A stretch of 64,000 nt of DNA from Haematobia irritans (GCF_050003625.1 NC_134398.1:105272423-105336422), one strand, 5' to 3'. Counted from the stretch's first letter, positions 45,174 to 57,718 are shown. Program-made: numbers and translations. Notes: generated by a model from the letters alone, not told the origin.

Positions 45174-46397
45174 ACGTCAAAATTTGGTCAATATAAACTT
45201 GACGTATTTCTTTCAATTTTGCATTTAAAAAACCTGAACACCCCTCATTTTGAAGGTGTGTGTGTGTAGAATGTTGCTCCTATTTTGATTTTGGAATTCA
45301 CTCTTCAGTTGTCAAAATGCCGTACGCAAGCTGGCAAAATCGCTAAAAGTTGCCAAATCAACCGTTACAAATGTAATTAAAGTGTTTGGGGAACGTTTGT
45401 CGACAGCCACGAAGTCTGGATCGGGGGGAAATCGAAAACCGGAAGCCGCTGAGACGACAAAGAGAGTTGCCGGTAGTTTCAAGCGAAACCCTAACCTCTC
45501 TCTCCGAGATGCCGCAAATAAGCTGGGTGTATCGTCTACAACCGTGCATCGAGACAAAAAACGAGCCGGACTATCGACTTACAAGAAGGTAGTGACTCCA
45601 AATCGCGATGATAAACAAAATACGACGGCCAAAGCGCGATCCCGGAGGCTGTACACGACGATGCTGACGAAGTTTGACTGCGTGGTAATGGACGACGAGA
45701 CCTACGTCAAAGCCGACTACAAGCAGCTTCCGGGACAGGAGTTTTATACGGCAAAAGGAAGGAGAAAGGTAGCAGATATTTTCAAGCATAAAACTGTCAA
45801 AGTTCGCAAAGAAATATCTGGTTTGGCAAGCCATCTGTACCAGTGGCTTGAAAAGCAGCATTTTCATAGCTTCCGGGACTGTCAACCAAGAAATTTACGT
45901 GAAAGAGTGTTTGAATAAACGTCTGCTGCCTTTCCTGAAGAAACACGGTTGTTCCGTACTGTTTTGGCCTGATTTGGCATCTTGCCATTACGGTAAAAAG
46001 GCCTTGGAGTGGTACGCCGCCAACAACGTGCAGGTGGTTCCCAAGGACAAGAACCCTCCCAACACGTCAGAGCTCCGCCCAATTGAGAAATACTGGGCTA
46101 TTGTCAAGCGGAACCTAAAGAAGACCAAAAAAACTGCCAAGGACGAGCAGCAGTTTAAGGCAAACTGGCTTTCTGCGGCGAAGAAGGTGGACAAGGTGGC
46201 TGTACAAAATCTGATGGCAGGTGTCAAGCGTGAGGTCTGGCAATTCGGATTTGGAAAAGCGAAAGCCTACCTGAATATTTTTTCCGAGTTTTATACTAAT
46301 TGAACTTGAAAAAGAAATTTAATTTGATTTTTTAAATAAACGATTTCACCGATTTACACGCGTTTTTCTTTGACCAAATTTTGACCGTATCACCCTT
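45174..46397 (+). mobile_element. ITmD37E transposon, copy B
   Basis: 1224 bp, TA at 45172-45173 and 46398-46399. Left TIR slightly degraded (AAGTGTGATAACGTCAAAAT). No Y insertion; the empty site is intact. Confidence 0.85.
45317..46303 (+). pseudogene. ITmD37E transposase, copy B, frameshifted
   Basis: The start ATG (45317) is followed by a ~73-bp deletion that removes the first helix. The frame is then open from about 45330 through the DNA-binding domain and first catalytic D (CVVMDDETYVKADYKQ) to a 2-bp deletion near 45790. The second frame (45848-46303) holds the second D (FWPDLASCHYGKKALEWYAA) and the E (ELRPIEKYWAIVKRNL), 37 residues apart, the DD37E signature known from mosquito elements. 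The C-terminus is complete (stop 46303). Confidence 0.85.
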
Positions 46398-48120
46398 TAA
46401 ATATAATCAATATATTAATAAAACATGTCTTTTATTGAAGAAAAAGTTGCTTATATAAGTAAATAAAATTGTATTTAAAAACGAAGATATTGTGATAATT
46501 TTGAAGTAAAATGTTTACCACAAATATGTAAGATTTGTCCAAATGAATGAAAAAAGTTCAATAAAATCATTCCATATATGAATTCAATTAAGTTAATTTT
46601 TTATACCCTGCGCCACACTGTGGAACAGGGTATTATAAGTTAGTGCATATGTTTTCATTCTGTAGTATAGTGGTACATAAATATAGAAAAATGTTAACTA
46701 ATATATGGAATGCGTTCTAACCAATTTCTACGAAAATTACATTGTTCAAATAAATCAAAATGTCTTTGGCGCTATACTAAGTTCAACTTCTTCAATGAGT
46801 TAATTTTAACTTAAAGAAGGGTTCACTTTTTTCTGAAAGCAGGAGGAATCGAACTAAGACCTGTAGTTTTGTAATCCAACACATTATACACTACTCCGCG
46901 GCATAGCTCGTTTCCCTAGCCTAGGTATATTATTGTACTTTAGTACATGTAATGAAATATTTGCTTATTTGTTAGCCTATCATTACTGTTTTTTTTCTCC
47001 AAACTGTTGGGAAGACAGCTGTTTTGGATGCCAACATCCTCAGTTCTCTTTATAGGACGATCTATTCATTTCAATTGATGAACTATAGTGGTAAAGTGTT
47101 CTTCTATTTGCTGAGAACGAGCTTTAACATGTTGGATCTTTTAAAGCAAATGTCTTATCCTCCTTTTCTTATTAACGATAACGAAATACAACATTTGGGT
47201 AGTATACAAATATAAATAAGGTATTTTTAAATATATTTCAAAAAGTTTCGCAAGATTTGGTTAAAATTTTCTAAAATTAACTGTCTTTCCGGGTGGATTC
47301 ACTTACTTTGAGGAGATACGAAATTTTGCGTTTTGTGAATTTGTAAAGCGGAACATGCAGTGAAAGAAGAGACAACCATAGGTACACGCACAGAAGAAGC
47401 ATGATTGTCACGATCATATTCGAAGAGAAAAATAATATGATAGGAGCATGTAACATTTTCACCTGCAACCATGTTGGCTCAGTGAACATAGTTCTAAGAA
47501 AAATAACATTGTCCTCACCTAAAATGTGAGGTGAGGACAAAAAGCAGGTACATTTTTCTCAATTACACTTCCCTTTTCTGTGTTCACATAAAACCACGTT
47601 CCACTTCTGAATACATAAATTAACACAGCAATTCCGTTTTCTCAGTCCATTCCAAGAAACAATCAAAACACGACTGACGCGCAAAATGAAAATCGTGTGT
47701 ACCTGCTCAATGTTTGTATAAAATTCTTTTCGCTGCAAAAAAGATAGAAAATTAAATGGTCACGAAAAAAAATGTACATGGTCTTTATGGTCATGTAATG
47801 GTTCTAGACATGTCTATATGTAACCTATAAAAGTACTTTTTTCCCTACAAAAAAGTCGAAAAATTGAATGGTCAGGTACATGATTTTCCCGACGATGTAA
47901 TGGTCTGAAATTTTATCATTTAAATAATAGAACATGTTTGCAATATTTAAGAACCATTTAAATGCTTATTGCCAACATACATTTTTCTCTGCTCGAAAAT
48001 TATTTTTACAAAGACAAAATACATGCTTTTCGCGACAATTACATGCTCTAGATACGCTTTAAATAGATGCGGCAACCACACTGAAAAAAAACTTGTCCGG
48101 TTCCAAAGATTTCGTCTTTA

Positions 48121-49891
48121 CATCTAATTTTACAATTATTCTTCGAGCTTTATTGACAGATATAGATTAAGGAACATGGTTAATAGAGCCATTGAAAAGA
48201 AACGCCAGATACCAATCTATACACGCCTGGACTGTACATGTTTCGGTTCGGGCGAATGAACCTTTCCACAGCCTTTAGTATAGATCTGGCTGGGAGAGAT
48301 AACTCAATTTTGGGCCCTTTATGCTAACTCCTTATGGAGAAAATATTTGGGAAATTTCCTCTTACAAATTGAATCATCTTTTCTCCCACTGTACATCATC
48401 TTTTCATATAACTTACAAGTCCCTTAATCTTATTTTTATTTTGTTTTGTTACATAGGAATGCAACAACACGAAATTTATTTTTAGAAAGCTAATTTGTTA
48501 GAATTCACCTAAGTGGTGAACAGTCGAACAATGCTTATTGTTTCTACAGTCAACTACAACCACATGTGACAACTTACAGAAACTGGTTTCCAGGATACAA
48601 CAACAATTCTAACGCGTACATTAGTCGTGTTTTTCCTAGTTTTACGACGGGCTCATCGTTGCTTATTATATTTCATGTTAGCCTGATACCGAAACAGGCA
48701 ATTGACGTCCAAATGCATTATATCTAATTTTACAATTATTCTTCGAGCTTTATGGACAGATGTAGATTAAGGAACATGGTTAATAGAGCCATTGAAAAGA
48801 AACGCCAGATACCAATCTATACACGCCTGGACTGTACATGTTTCGGTTCGGGCGAATGAACCTTTCCACAGCCTTTAGTATAGATCTGGCTGGGAGAGAT
48901 AACTCAATTTTGGGCCCTTTATGCTAACTCCTTATGGAGAAAATATTTGGGAAATTTCCTCTTACAAATTGAATCATCTTTTCTCCCACTGTACATCATC
49001 TTTTCATATAACTTACAAGTCCCTTAATCTTATTTTTATTTTGTTTTGTTACATAGGAACGCAACAACACGAAATTTATTTTTAGAAAGCTAATTTGTTA
49101 GAATTCACCTAAGTGGTGAACAGTCGAACAATGCTTATTGTTTCTACAGTCAACTACAACCACATGTGACAACTTACAGAAACTGGTTTCCAGGATACAA
49201 CAACAATTCTAACGCGTACATTAGTCGTGTTTTTCCTAGTTTTACGACGGGCTCATCGTTGCTTATTATATTTCATGTTAGCCTGATACCGAAACAGGCA
49301 ATTGACGTCCAAATGCATTATATCTAATTTTACAATTATTCTTCGAGCTTTATGGACAGATGTAGATTAAGGAACATGGTTAATAGAGCCATTGAAACGA
49401 AAACGCCAGATACCAATCTATACACGCCTGGACTGTACATGTTTCGGTTCGGGCGAATGAACCTTTCCACAGCCTTTAGTATAGATCTGGCTGGGAGAGA
49501 TAACTCAATTTTGGGCCCTTTATGCTAACTCCTTATGGAGAAAACATTTGGGAAATTTCCTCTTACAAATTGAATCATCTTTTCTCCCACTGTACATCAT
49601 CTTTTCATTTAACTTACAAGTCCCTTAATCTTATTTTTATTTCGTTTTGTTACATAGTAATGCAACAACACGAAATTTATTTTTAGAAAGCTAATTTGTT
49701 AGAATTCACCTAAGTGGTGAACAGTCGAACAATGCTTATTGTTTCTACAGTCAACTACAACCACATGTGACAACTTACAGAAACTGGTTTCCAGGACACA
49801 ACAACAATTCTAACGCGTACATTAGTCGTGTTTTTTCCTAGTTTTACGACGGGCTCATCGTTGCTTATTATATTTCATGTTAGCCTGATAC
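48121..49891. repeat. three tandem copies of a 600-bp unit
   Basis: Units start at 48121, 48721 and 49321 (CTAATTTTACAATTATTCTT onward), exactly 600 bp apart. They differ at only a few positions; the third is cut short after GCCTGATACCGA. Contains no ORF of note. High identity implies recent amplification or gene conversion. Unit 1 lacks it entirely. Confidence 0.9.
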
Positions 49892-50089
49892 CGATCTATA
49901 CTAAAGGCTGTGGAAAGGTTCATTCGCCCGAACCGAAACATGTACAGTCCAGGCGTGTATAGATTGGTATCTGGCGTTTTCTTTTCAATGGCTCTATTAA
50001 CCATGTTCCTTAATCTATATCTGTCCATAAAGCTCGAAGAATTATTGTAAAATTAGATATAATGCATTTGGACGTCAATTGCCTGTTTC
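49892..50089. repeat. inverted partial copy of the 600-bp unit
   Basis: Reverse complement of the unit from GAAACAGGCAATTGACG to TTAGTATAGATC, directly abutting the third copy head-on at CCGATCTATAC. Together with the tandem copies it makes a hairpin-capable ~200-bp inverted repeat. Confidence 0.85.
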
Positions 50090-50899
50090 AAGTAAAAAAC
50101 GTCTTTAAAATTATAGTGTTGAAAAACTTGTCCTATTTTTGAACGATTTTTTGCTTTGTAGTACAGTTTGATCAATTTTAAAGAATTTTTCTGAATTATT
50201 AAAGTCAAGTTGGCCTTAGCTCAAACATTTTTTCTTTCATGTTATGATACCAATTTTTAAGTGAAATCACTTAATTATAAGGACAATAGGACTTCATTGA
50301 AGAGTTTATCGACTTTTGGACAAGGCAAAAAGCTTTATATTAGAGAAATGCGTCTTCTTTCATTAAAAGTCAGCCAACGAAAAATTTTTATTGATATAAC
50401 GAAACAATTTCATTAATAGAATGAAAATATTCGTTAATAGTACGAAACGTTACTTTAATTGACAGAAAATTCGTTATATTAAGGAAAAAATTCATTGTAT
50501 TAACGAATTTGTTTCATTGGCTGACTTTTAACGACACATTTCGTTAATATAACGAAACTTTTTCTATTAGTGTATTTTAAATACATGAAATCTTTGACCT
50601 CACGACAATATTTTTTCAGCGCATGTTTTTTCTGTGCGTGTATAAATGGTGTAGACATATATGTCGGTCTATACCCATTGTTGCGTTTTGACAATTAAAT
50701 TTTTAAAATTTTATGTAAACCAAATTCTATTCCATTTGATGCAATTTTCATAATGCGTTTGGATTTTTAACTACCATTTACGAAATTCTTCCTTCTCGCA
50801 AAAGCAAAATGTTATTACGAAATTAATATTTTCTCAACACACATGTTATTGGCGATCATTTAAGGCTGCTACTGAACAAATCCTATTCAAAACAAATTA

Positions 50900-51188
50900 C
50901 ACAAAAAAAATTTCACGAAAATTTTTCCAATTAAAATCTTAATTGAGTTTTAAAAAATATTCAATAAAAAATTTAATTGAATCAACAAATTTTTTAATTG
51001 AAATAAAAATCAATCACACAAATTAATAGTATCAATTAATTTTTTAATTGGATCAATTAATTTTTTAATTGACTGTCAATTAATTTTTTAATTGATACTA
51101 TCATTTCTGTGATTGAAGACATTTCAATTAAAAAAATAATTGGATCAATTAATTTCGTTATTGAATCAGAAAAACATTTTTTTGTGTG
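50900..51188. mobile_element. 289-bp AT-rich MITE, CACAAAAAAA ends
   Basis: TA at 50898-50899 and 51189-51190. Ends CACAAAAAAAATTTCACG / AAACATTTTTTTGTGTG. The paralogous unit 1 keeps the empty site (CAAATTATGAAGC, TA at 43649-43650). Interior of repeated AATTAATTTTTTAATTGA palindromes. Confidence 0.8.
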
Positions 51189-51207
51189 TATGAAGCTTTG
51201 TGATATA

Positions 51208-52489
51208 AAGGGTGACACGGTCAAAATTTGATCAATATAAACTTGACGTATTTCTTCCAATTTTGCATTTAAAAAACCTGAACACCCCTTATTTTGAAGG
51301 TGTGTGTGTGTAGAATGGTGCTACTATTTTGATTTTGGAATTCACTCTTCAGTTGCCAAAATGCCGTCCAAGCAAGAAGAGCAGCGTATCAAAATTTTGA
51401 TCGCGCATCGCGAAAATCCGAGCTACTCGCACGCAAAGCTGGCAAAATCGCTAAAAGTTGCCAAATCAACCTTTGCAAATGTAATTAAAGTGTTTGGGGA
51501 ACGTCTAGATCGGGGGAAATCGAAAACCGGAAGCCGCTGAGACGACAAAGAGAGTTGCCGGTAGTTTCAAGCGAAACCCTAACCTCTCTCTCTCCGAGAA
51601 TCCGCAAATAACCTGGGTGTATCGTCTACAACCGTGCATCGAGCCAAAAAACGAGCCGGACTATCGACTTACAAGAAGGTAGTGACTCCAAATCGCGATG
51701 ATAAACAAAATACGACGGCCAAAGCGCGATCCCGGAGGCTGTACACGACGATGCTGACGAAGTTTGACTGCGTGGTAATGGACGACGAAACCTACGTCAA
51801 AGCCGACTACAAGCAGCTTCCGGGACAGGAGTTTTATACGGCAAAAGGAAGGGGAAAGGTAGCAGATATTTTCAAGCACATAAAACTGTCAAAGTTCGCA
51901 AAGAAATATCTGGTTTGGCACGCCATCTGTACCTGTGGCTTGAAAAGCAGCATTTTCATAGCTTCCGGGACTGTCAACCAAGAAATTTACGTGAAAGAGT
52001 GTTTGAATAAACGTCTGCTGCCTTTCCTGAAGAAACACGGTTGTTCCGTACTGTTTTGGCCTGATTTGGCATCTTGCCATTACGGTAAAAAGGCCTTGGA
52101 GTGGTACGCCGCCAACAACGTGCAGGTGGTTCCCAAGGACAAGAACCCTCCCAACACGTCAGAGCTCCGCCCAATTGAGAAATACTGGGCTATTGTCAAG
52201 CGGAACCTAAAGAAGACCAAAAAAACTGCTAAGGACGAGCAGCAGTTCAAGGCAAACTGGCTTTCTGCGGCGAAGAATGTGGACAAGGTGGCTGTAAAAA
52301 ATCTGATGGCAGGTGTCAAGGGTGAGGCTCGGCAATTCGGATTTGGAAAAGCGAAAGCCTAACTGAATATTTTTCCTGAATTTTATACTAATTGAACTTG
52401 AAAAAGAAATTTAATTTGATTTTTTAAATAAACGATTTCACCGATTTACACGCGTTTTTAATTGACCAAATTTTGACCGTATCACCTTT
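51208..52489 (+). mobile_element. ITmD37E transposon, copy C
   Basis: TA at 51206-51207 and 52490-52491. Left TIR AAGGGTGACACGGTCAAAAT. The left flank is tandem-unit DNA but the right flank is the Y MITE, so this copy is a recombination junction. Confidence 0.85.
51361..52362 (+). pseudogene. ITmD37E transposase, copy C, nearest to complete
   Basis: ATG at 51361 (MPSKQEEQRIKILIAHREN). The helix-turn-helix is open until a deletion near 51507 shifts the frame to a stop at 51540. A second frame (about 51634-52362) carries the first D (MDDETYVKAD), second D (FWPDLASCHY) and E (RPIEKYW) with D-37-E spacing, ending at a TAA after GFGKAKA. Catalytic residues are all present, but the DNA-binding and catalytic halves are separated by the broken stretch 51505-51634. 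Confidence 0.85.
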
Positions 52490-52785
52490 TATAAATTTTT
52501 GGGTATTGCCCAAACATTTATATATTTGATTTCTTCCAATATATAATATGTTTGAAAGCATATTGGTCTAAACAATATAATATGATTGGAAACATTTTGA
52601 ACCCAAAAATAGTATATGCTTAGAAGAATTTTCTCCCAAAGAAGACAAACTTTTTTCTGCCTAATTGTATATTCCCTCACATTTTTCTCACTTCCATGAA
52701 TTTTTTAGTTCTTGGTACCTTTTTCTGTAATACAAACATTGTAGAAGAAATTATTAAATTTTATAATTTTTTTTTTTAAATTTTG
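52490..52785. repeat. right part of the Y MITE, continuing 38599-38657
   Basis: AAATTTTTGGGTATTGCCCA then AACATTTATATATTTGATTT parallels 39213 onward in the complete Y copy. It is cut at about 52786 by the mariner. Confidence 0.65.
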
Positions 52786-53482
52786 GCGTCGCTAGTATTA
52801 AATACATATTATTTTTATGTAGTACCAATCTTCAAATGATTCGTGTCAAAATTTGACGTATGTAGGTCAATTAGTTTGTTAGATAGAGCGTCTTTTGTGA
52901 AGCAACTTTTGTTATTGTGAAAAAAAAATGAAAAAAAGGGAATTTCGTGTTTTGATAAAATACTGTTTTCTGAAGGGGAAAAAATACGGTGGAAGCAAAA
53001 CCTTTGCTTGACAATGAGTTTCCGGGCTCTGCCCTAGGGAAATCAACAATAATTGATTGGTATGCAAAATTCAAGCGTGGTGAAATGAGCACGGAGGACG
53101 GTGAACGCAGTGGACGCCCGAAAGAGGTGGTTACCAACGAAAACATCAAAATAATCCACAAAATTATTTTGAATGACCGAGATAGCAGAGGCCTTAAAGA
53201 TATCAAAGGAACGTGTTGGTCATATCATTCATCAATATTTGGAAAATGGGTGCCGCGCGAGCTCACATTTGACCAAAAACAACAACGTGTTGATGTTTCT
53301 GAGCGGTGTTTGCAGCTGTTAACTCGTAATACACCCGAGTTTTTCCTTCGATATGTGACAATGGATGAAACTTGGCTCCATCACTACACTCCTGAGTCCA
53401 ATCGACAGTCGGCTGAGTGGACAGCGACCGGTGAACCGTCTCCGAAGCGTGGAAAGACTCAAAAGTCCGCTGGCAAAGGGAG

Positions 53483-53526
53483 CCACCGTGGTGCAATGGT
53501 TAGCATACCCGCCTTGCATACACAAG
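53483..53526 (+). pseudogene. tRNA-like head of a SINE, fragment
   Basis: GCCACCGTGGTGCAATGGTT followed by AGCATACCCGCCTTGCATAC is the first ~45 bp (A-box half) of the same SINE family as 33338-34296. It stops before the B box and runs straight into GGTTA repeats of the LINE tail, so it is a chimeric junction. Confidence 0.7.
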
Positions 53527-53676
53527 GTTAGGTTAGGTTAGGTTAGGTTAGGTTAAAGTGGCAGCCCGATTAAGATTCAGGCTCACTTAGACTATTCAGT
53601 CCATTGTGATACCACATTAACTAAAAGTACCTATTACATATGGGCACTTCTAGTTTTAACCGCTGAACCTTCTTGA
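53527..53676 (-). repeat. LINE 3' UTR and tail shared with the SINE
   Basis: On the - strand, GTGGTATCACAATGGACTGA then ATAGTCTAAGTGAGCCTGA...TCGGGCTGCCAC then (TAACC)n. About 65 bp match the SINE 3' end at 33338-33410 with few differences. The reverse transcriptase probably recognises this segment. Confidence 0.85.
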
Positions 53677-56600
53677 TTATTTTTCTTTGTTGAACCAACC
53701 AGATTGTTCCAAAAACATTAGCAGACTGCTTAAGTTAACGTTTTCCAGATCCGCCAGTAATCTGAAGCTATATGCTCCTAAAAGTTGCTTGCGCTTTACA
53801 CAAAATGCAGGACACTCACACAAGAGGTGTTTAATTGATTCTTTTTCCTCCGCATCATGACAGCTCATACAATAGTCATTATACTTCGCGCCAATAGTTT
53901 TTGCAAAATCTCCTATCAGGCAGCGACCCGTTATAGCAGATATCAGGAGTGATATCTGACGTCTCGAGAACATTAGCATATCTCGTGTGCGGTTTAAGTT
54001 GAAATGGGGCCATATTTGCTTGGTGTCGTTACAACCCTTGCAATTCTCCCATCGAACATTTGCCATCAAAACAGCCTTCTCACGCAGCATGAGCTTGCAG
54101 GTAGCTAGGGGCATACCAACAAATTCTAGTTCCCCTGGAATATGTAAGGTAGTCCCTAGCCTTGCCAACTCATCCGCTTCGCAGTTCCCCGGTATGTTCC
54201 TATGGCCAGGCACCCATATTAGGTGAATATTGTACTGCTCAGCCATCTCATTGAGAGATTTGCGGCAATCGATGGCCGTTTTCGAGTTGAGGAACACAGA
54301 GTCCAAGGATTTTATTACAGGTTGACTGTCTGAGTATATATTAATGCCCACATTTTTTGGAACATTACTTCTCAGCCAATTCGCCACCTCTCTTATTGCT
54401 AATAATCCAGCCTGAAAAACACTACAGTGATTAGGTAATCTTTTCGCTATTCGAAGTTCCAAATCATTAGAATATACTCCGAAACCCACTTGTCCATCCA
54501 ATTTGGAGCCATCAGTGTAGAAATCTATATATTCTTTATTCCCCGGGGTCTGTGTGCACCACGCCTCACTGTTGGGGATTAGAGTCTCAAACTTTTTGTC
54601 GAAAAGTGGACTCGCCAAAGTGTAATCCACTACGTTAGGCACATCTGACATTGTTTTGAGGACAGAACTGTGACCGTAACCTTTTTCCGACCACAGCGAT
54701 AGTTCGCGCAACCGCACAGCCGTTGTTGCAGCTGACTGTTTGGCCAAAATGTCTAAAGGCAATAGATGCAGCATGACATTAAGGGAATTTGTTCCTGTCT
54801 TGCTGAATGCGCCTGAAATACACAAACACGCCATACGCTGAACTTTATCTAAACCAGTCGGTTTCTGAAGTGCCGGCCACCAGACTACAACACCATATAG
54901 CATTATAGGTCTAACCACTGCCGTGTATAGCCAATGCACAATTTTTGGTTTTAGTCCCCACTTTTTTCCTATTGCCTTTTTGCACGAGTACAAAGCTACA
55001 GTTGCCTTCCTCGCCCTTTCTTCAATATTAAGCTTAAAGTTCAGCTTCCTGTCCAAAATAACGCCAAGGTATTTTGCACAATCACCAAAGGGAATTTCAA
55101 TACCCCCTAAGGAAATAGGCCTAACCTAACAGCGATAGTTCGCGCAACCGCACAGCCGTTGTTGCAGCTGACTGTTTGGCCAAAATGTCTAAAGGCAATA
55201 GATGCAGCATGACATTAAGGGAATTTGTTCCTGTCTTGCTGAATGCGCCTGAAATACACAAACACGCCATACGCTGAACTTTATCTAAACCAGTCGGTTT
55301 CTGAAGTGCCGGCCACCAGACTACAACACCATATAGCATTATAGGTCTAACCACTGCCGTGTATAGCCAATGCACAATTTTTGGTTTTAGTCCCCACTTT
55401 TTTCCTATTGCCTTTTTGCACGAGTACAAAGCTACAGTTGCCTTCCTCGCCCTTTCTTCAATATTAAGCTTAAAGTTCAGCTTCCTGTCCAAAATAACGC
55501 CAAGGTATTTTGCACAATCACCAAAGGGAATTTCAATACCCCCTAAGGAAATAGGCCTAACCGTGGGAGTTTTGCGATCTTTGCAGTACATGACTAATTC
55601 TGTCTTTGCGGGATTTACCCCAAGACCATTGTCTTTCGCCCATTTTTCAGTCATCCGGAGGGCCCTCTGAATAATATCTCTGATTTTGGATGGGAATTTT
55701 CCCCTGACTGCCAGAGCTACATCATCTGCGTATGCCACCACTTTTATCCTTTCTTTTTCTAGAGTAACCAGAAGGCTATTTATAGCAACATTCCAAAGAA
55801 GAGGTGATAGAACTCCTCCTTGGGGAGTGCCTCTGTTCACATACTTTTGTATGTTTGCTTGTCCTAGTTTGGCTGAAATACGTCTCTTCATTAGCAGTTC
55901 GTCTAACAGCCTGAGTATACATGGATCAACATTCAGAGTTGTCAGTCCATTTAATATCGAGCTCGGATGGACATTATTGAACGCCCCTTCAATGTCTAGA
56001 AACGCCACGATTGTGTATTCTTTGACAGATAGTGAGCTTTCAATAAAGCTGACTAGTTCATGTAGTGCGGTCTCAGTAGACCTGCCCTTCGAGTATGCAT
56101 GCTGTCGTTTCGAGAACAAACTTGAATCGATGCTAGTTCTAAGATAAATATCTATCATCCTCTCCAGAGTCTTAAGTAGGAATGAGGATAAGCTGATTGG
56201 TCGGAAATCCTTCGCCCTCGAGTGAGAGGCTTTTCCCGCTTTAGGTATGAAGACGACTTTTGTTTCCCTCCACTTTCCTGGGATATATGATAAGTTGATA
56301 CATCCTTTATATATCACCGACAACCAGGGGATAATTTTGTCAGTTACAGCTTGTAACTCCGCCGGAGTAATTCCATCAGGTCCAGGGGATTTGAATGGTC
56401 CAAAGCTATTTAGCGCCCATCTTATTCTAGTTTCCGATACAATTTCCTCGACAGGAAACGACCGCTGAGCAACTGTGGCACCGCCAGTACATGGTTCAAC
56501 CGTCTGATTTCCAGGAAAATGTGTGTCCAATAGTACCTCCAGCGTCTCCTCACTGGACGTTATCCAATTGCCCTCCGATGTTTTAATGAAACCTGGAGCG

Positions 56601-57718
56601 GAGTTGGTGCATGCTAGAACCTTCCGTAGTCTGGAAGCCTCGGACGTATTCTCAATACTGCTGCAGTAATCATTCCAAGAGTTATGCTGAGCCTTTCTCA
56701 GTTCTCGCTTGTATCCTCTCAGAATCTTCTTGTAAGCGTCCCAGTCCTCAGAAGCTCTGGTGGACTTTGCCTTGTTAAAGAGCTTCCTGCAGGATTTCCT
56801 CATATTACTTAATTCCGTAGACCACCATGGTGGTCGATGTTTCCCCCTTGGCTTTCCTCTAGGGCATGCAGCTTTCAGTGAGATGTTGAAGGCCTTAGTA
56901 ATCCGCTCCACTGCGTGTTCGATATCTTGCACATTTCTCATATTTGTCTCTGTTATTTCCGGTATCATCATATTGAACGATTCCCTATACCTATTCCAGT
57001 CAGCTTTCCTAACATTTGGCGGAAATATGATCTTGGTGATATGAACATCAAATTTGAAACTGATGTAGCGATGATCTGAGAAGCTGTGTTCACTTAAAAC
57101 CTGCCACTCAGATATCATTTCATTCAGTTCTTGCGAGGCCAAGGTGATGTCCAAAACCTCTTGCCTGTTTTTAGTGACAAAGGTTGGGACATCTCCCTTG
57201 TTGCAAACTACCAGATTAGTACGCAAAATAAACTCTATTAGCGACTCTCCCCTTGCATTAGTATCACTACTTCCCCATATACTATGATGTGCATTCGCAT
57301 CGCATCCCATAATGAGTTTCGTCTTTGTTTTCCGTGACTACTCCACTAAGGTCTTAACGGCATATGGAGGCATCTCCCTGTCATGTCCCATGTAGACCGA
57401 AGATACCCAATATTTGCATTTGGCTATTTCTAAACTGGCAACGACAGTGTCTGTATTGCACATTGAAGGAAGCAGAAACAAGTTGAGCTCGTTTTTAGCA
57501 ATTATACAGGCTCGATTTACATCATTACCACTATACTGCAATAGTTTGAACCCCGGAGTACTTAATTCACATATTTTGTTTTTGTAAACATATGGTTCTT
57601 GAATAAGAACTATATCTATGTCCCCTTTCATCAGGAGAACTTTTAAGGCAGCACATGCAGCCTTACAATGATGAAGATTTATCTGGAGGATCCGTAGGAC
57701 CATCGAGATTTTCAACAA
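53677..57718 (-). pseudogene. LINE ORF2: endonuclease, reverse transcriptase, RNase H (broken)
   Basis: Residues 1-230 are an APE-like endonuclease (LQINLHHCKAA..., LIQEPY, GCDANAHHSIWGS, SDHRYISF). An in-frame TAG at 57338-57340 interrupts it. RT follows (FVFIPKAGK, LDIEGAFNNVHPSS, GTPQGGVLSPLLWN, catalytic YADDVALAV). A 436-bp tandem duplication (54693-55128 repeated as 55129-55564) shifts the frame after RT. RNase H is read in the continuing frame (DFYTDGSKLDG, IYSDSQPVI, WVPGHRNIPGN). Its catalytic glutamate is replaced by glycine (VFQAGLLAI). The final C2HC-like cluster is CMSCHDAEEKESIKHLLCEC. RT motifs themselves are intact. Confidence 0.85.

Larger units (their letters stand above)
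46398..51205. repeat. tandem unit 2, non-coding body
   Basis: Second copy of 40605-43669. It differs by loss of ~370 bp near 47525, gain of ~85 bp at 47640-47725, the 600-bp array (48121-50089) and the 289-bp MITE (50900-51188). It ends GCTTTGTGATATA, where ITmD37E copy C begins. Confidence 0.65.

Noticed and set aside
48121..50089. CRISPR-like or immune-array reading of the regular repeats
   Set aside because: Units are 600 bp without variable spacers, in a eukaryotic transposon context with no cas genes.
53526..53555. GGTTA/TTAGG repeats resembling the insect telomere motif
   Set aside because: They form the tail of the LINE (and of the SINE at 33338), in the middle of nested elements; flies of this group lack TTAGG telomeres.
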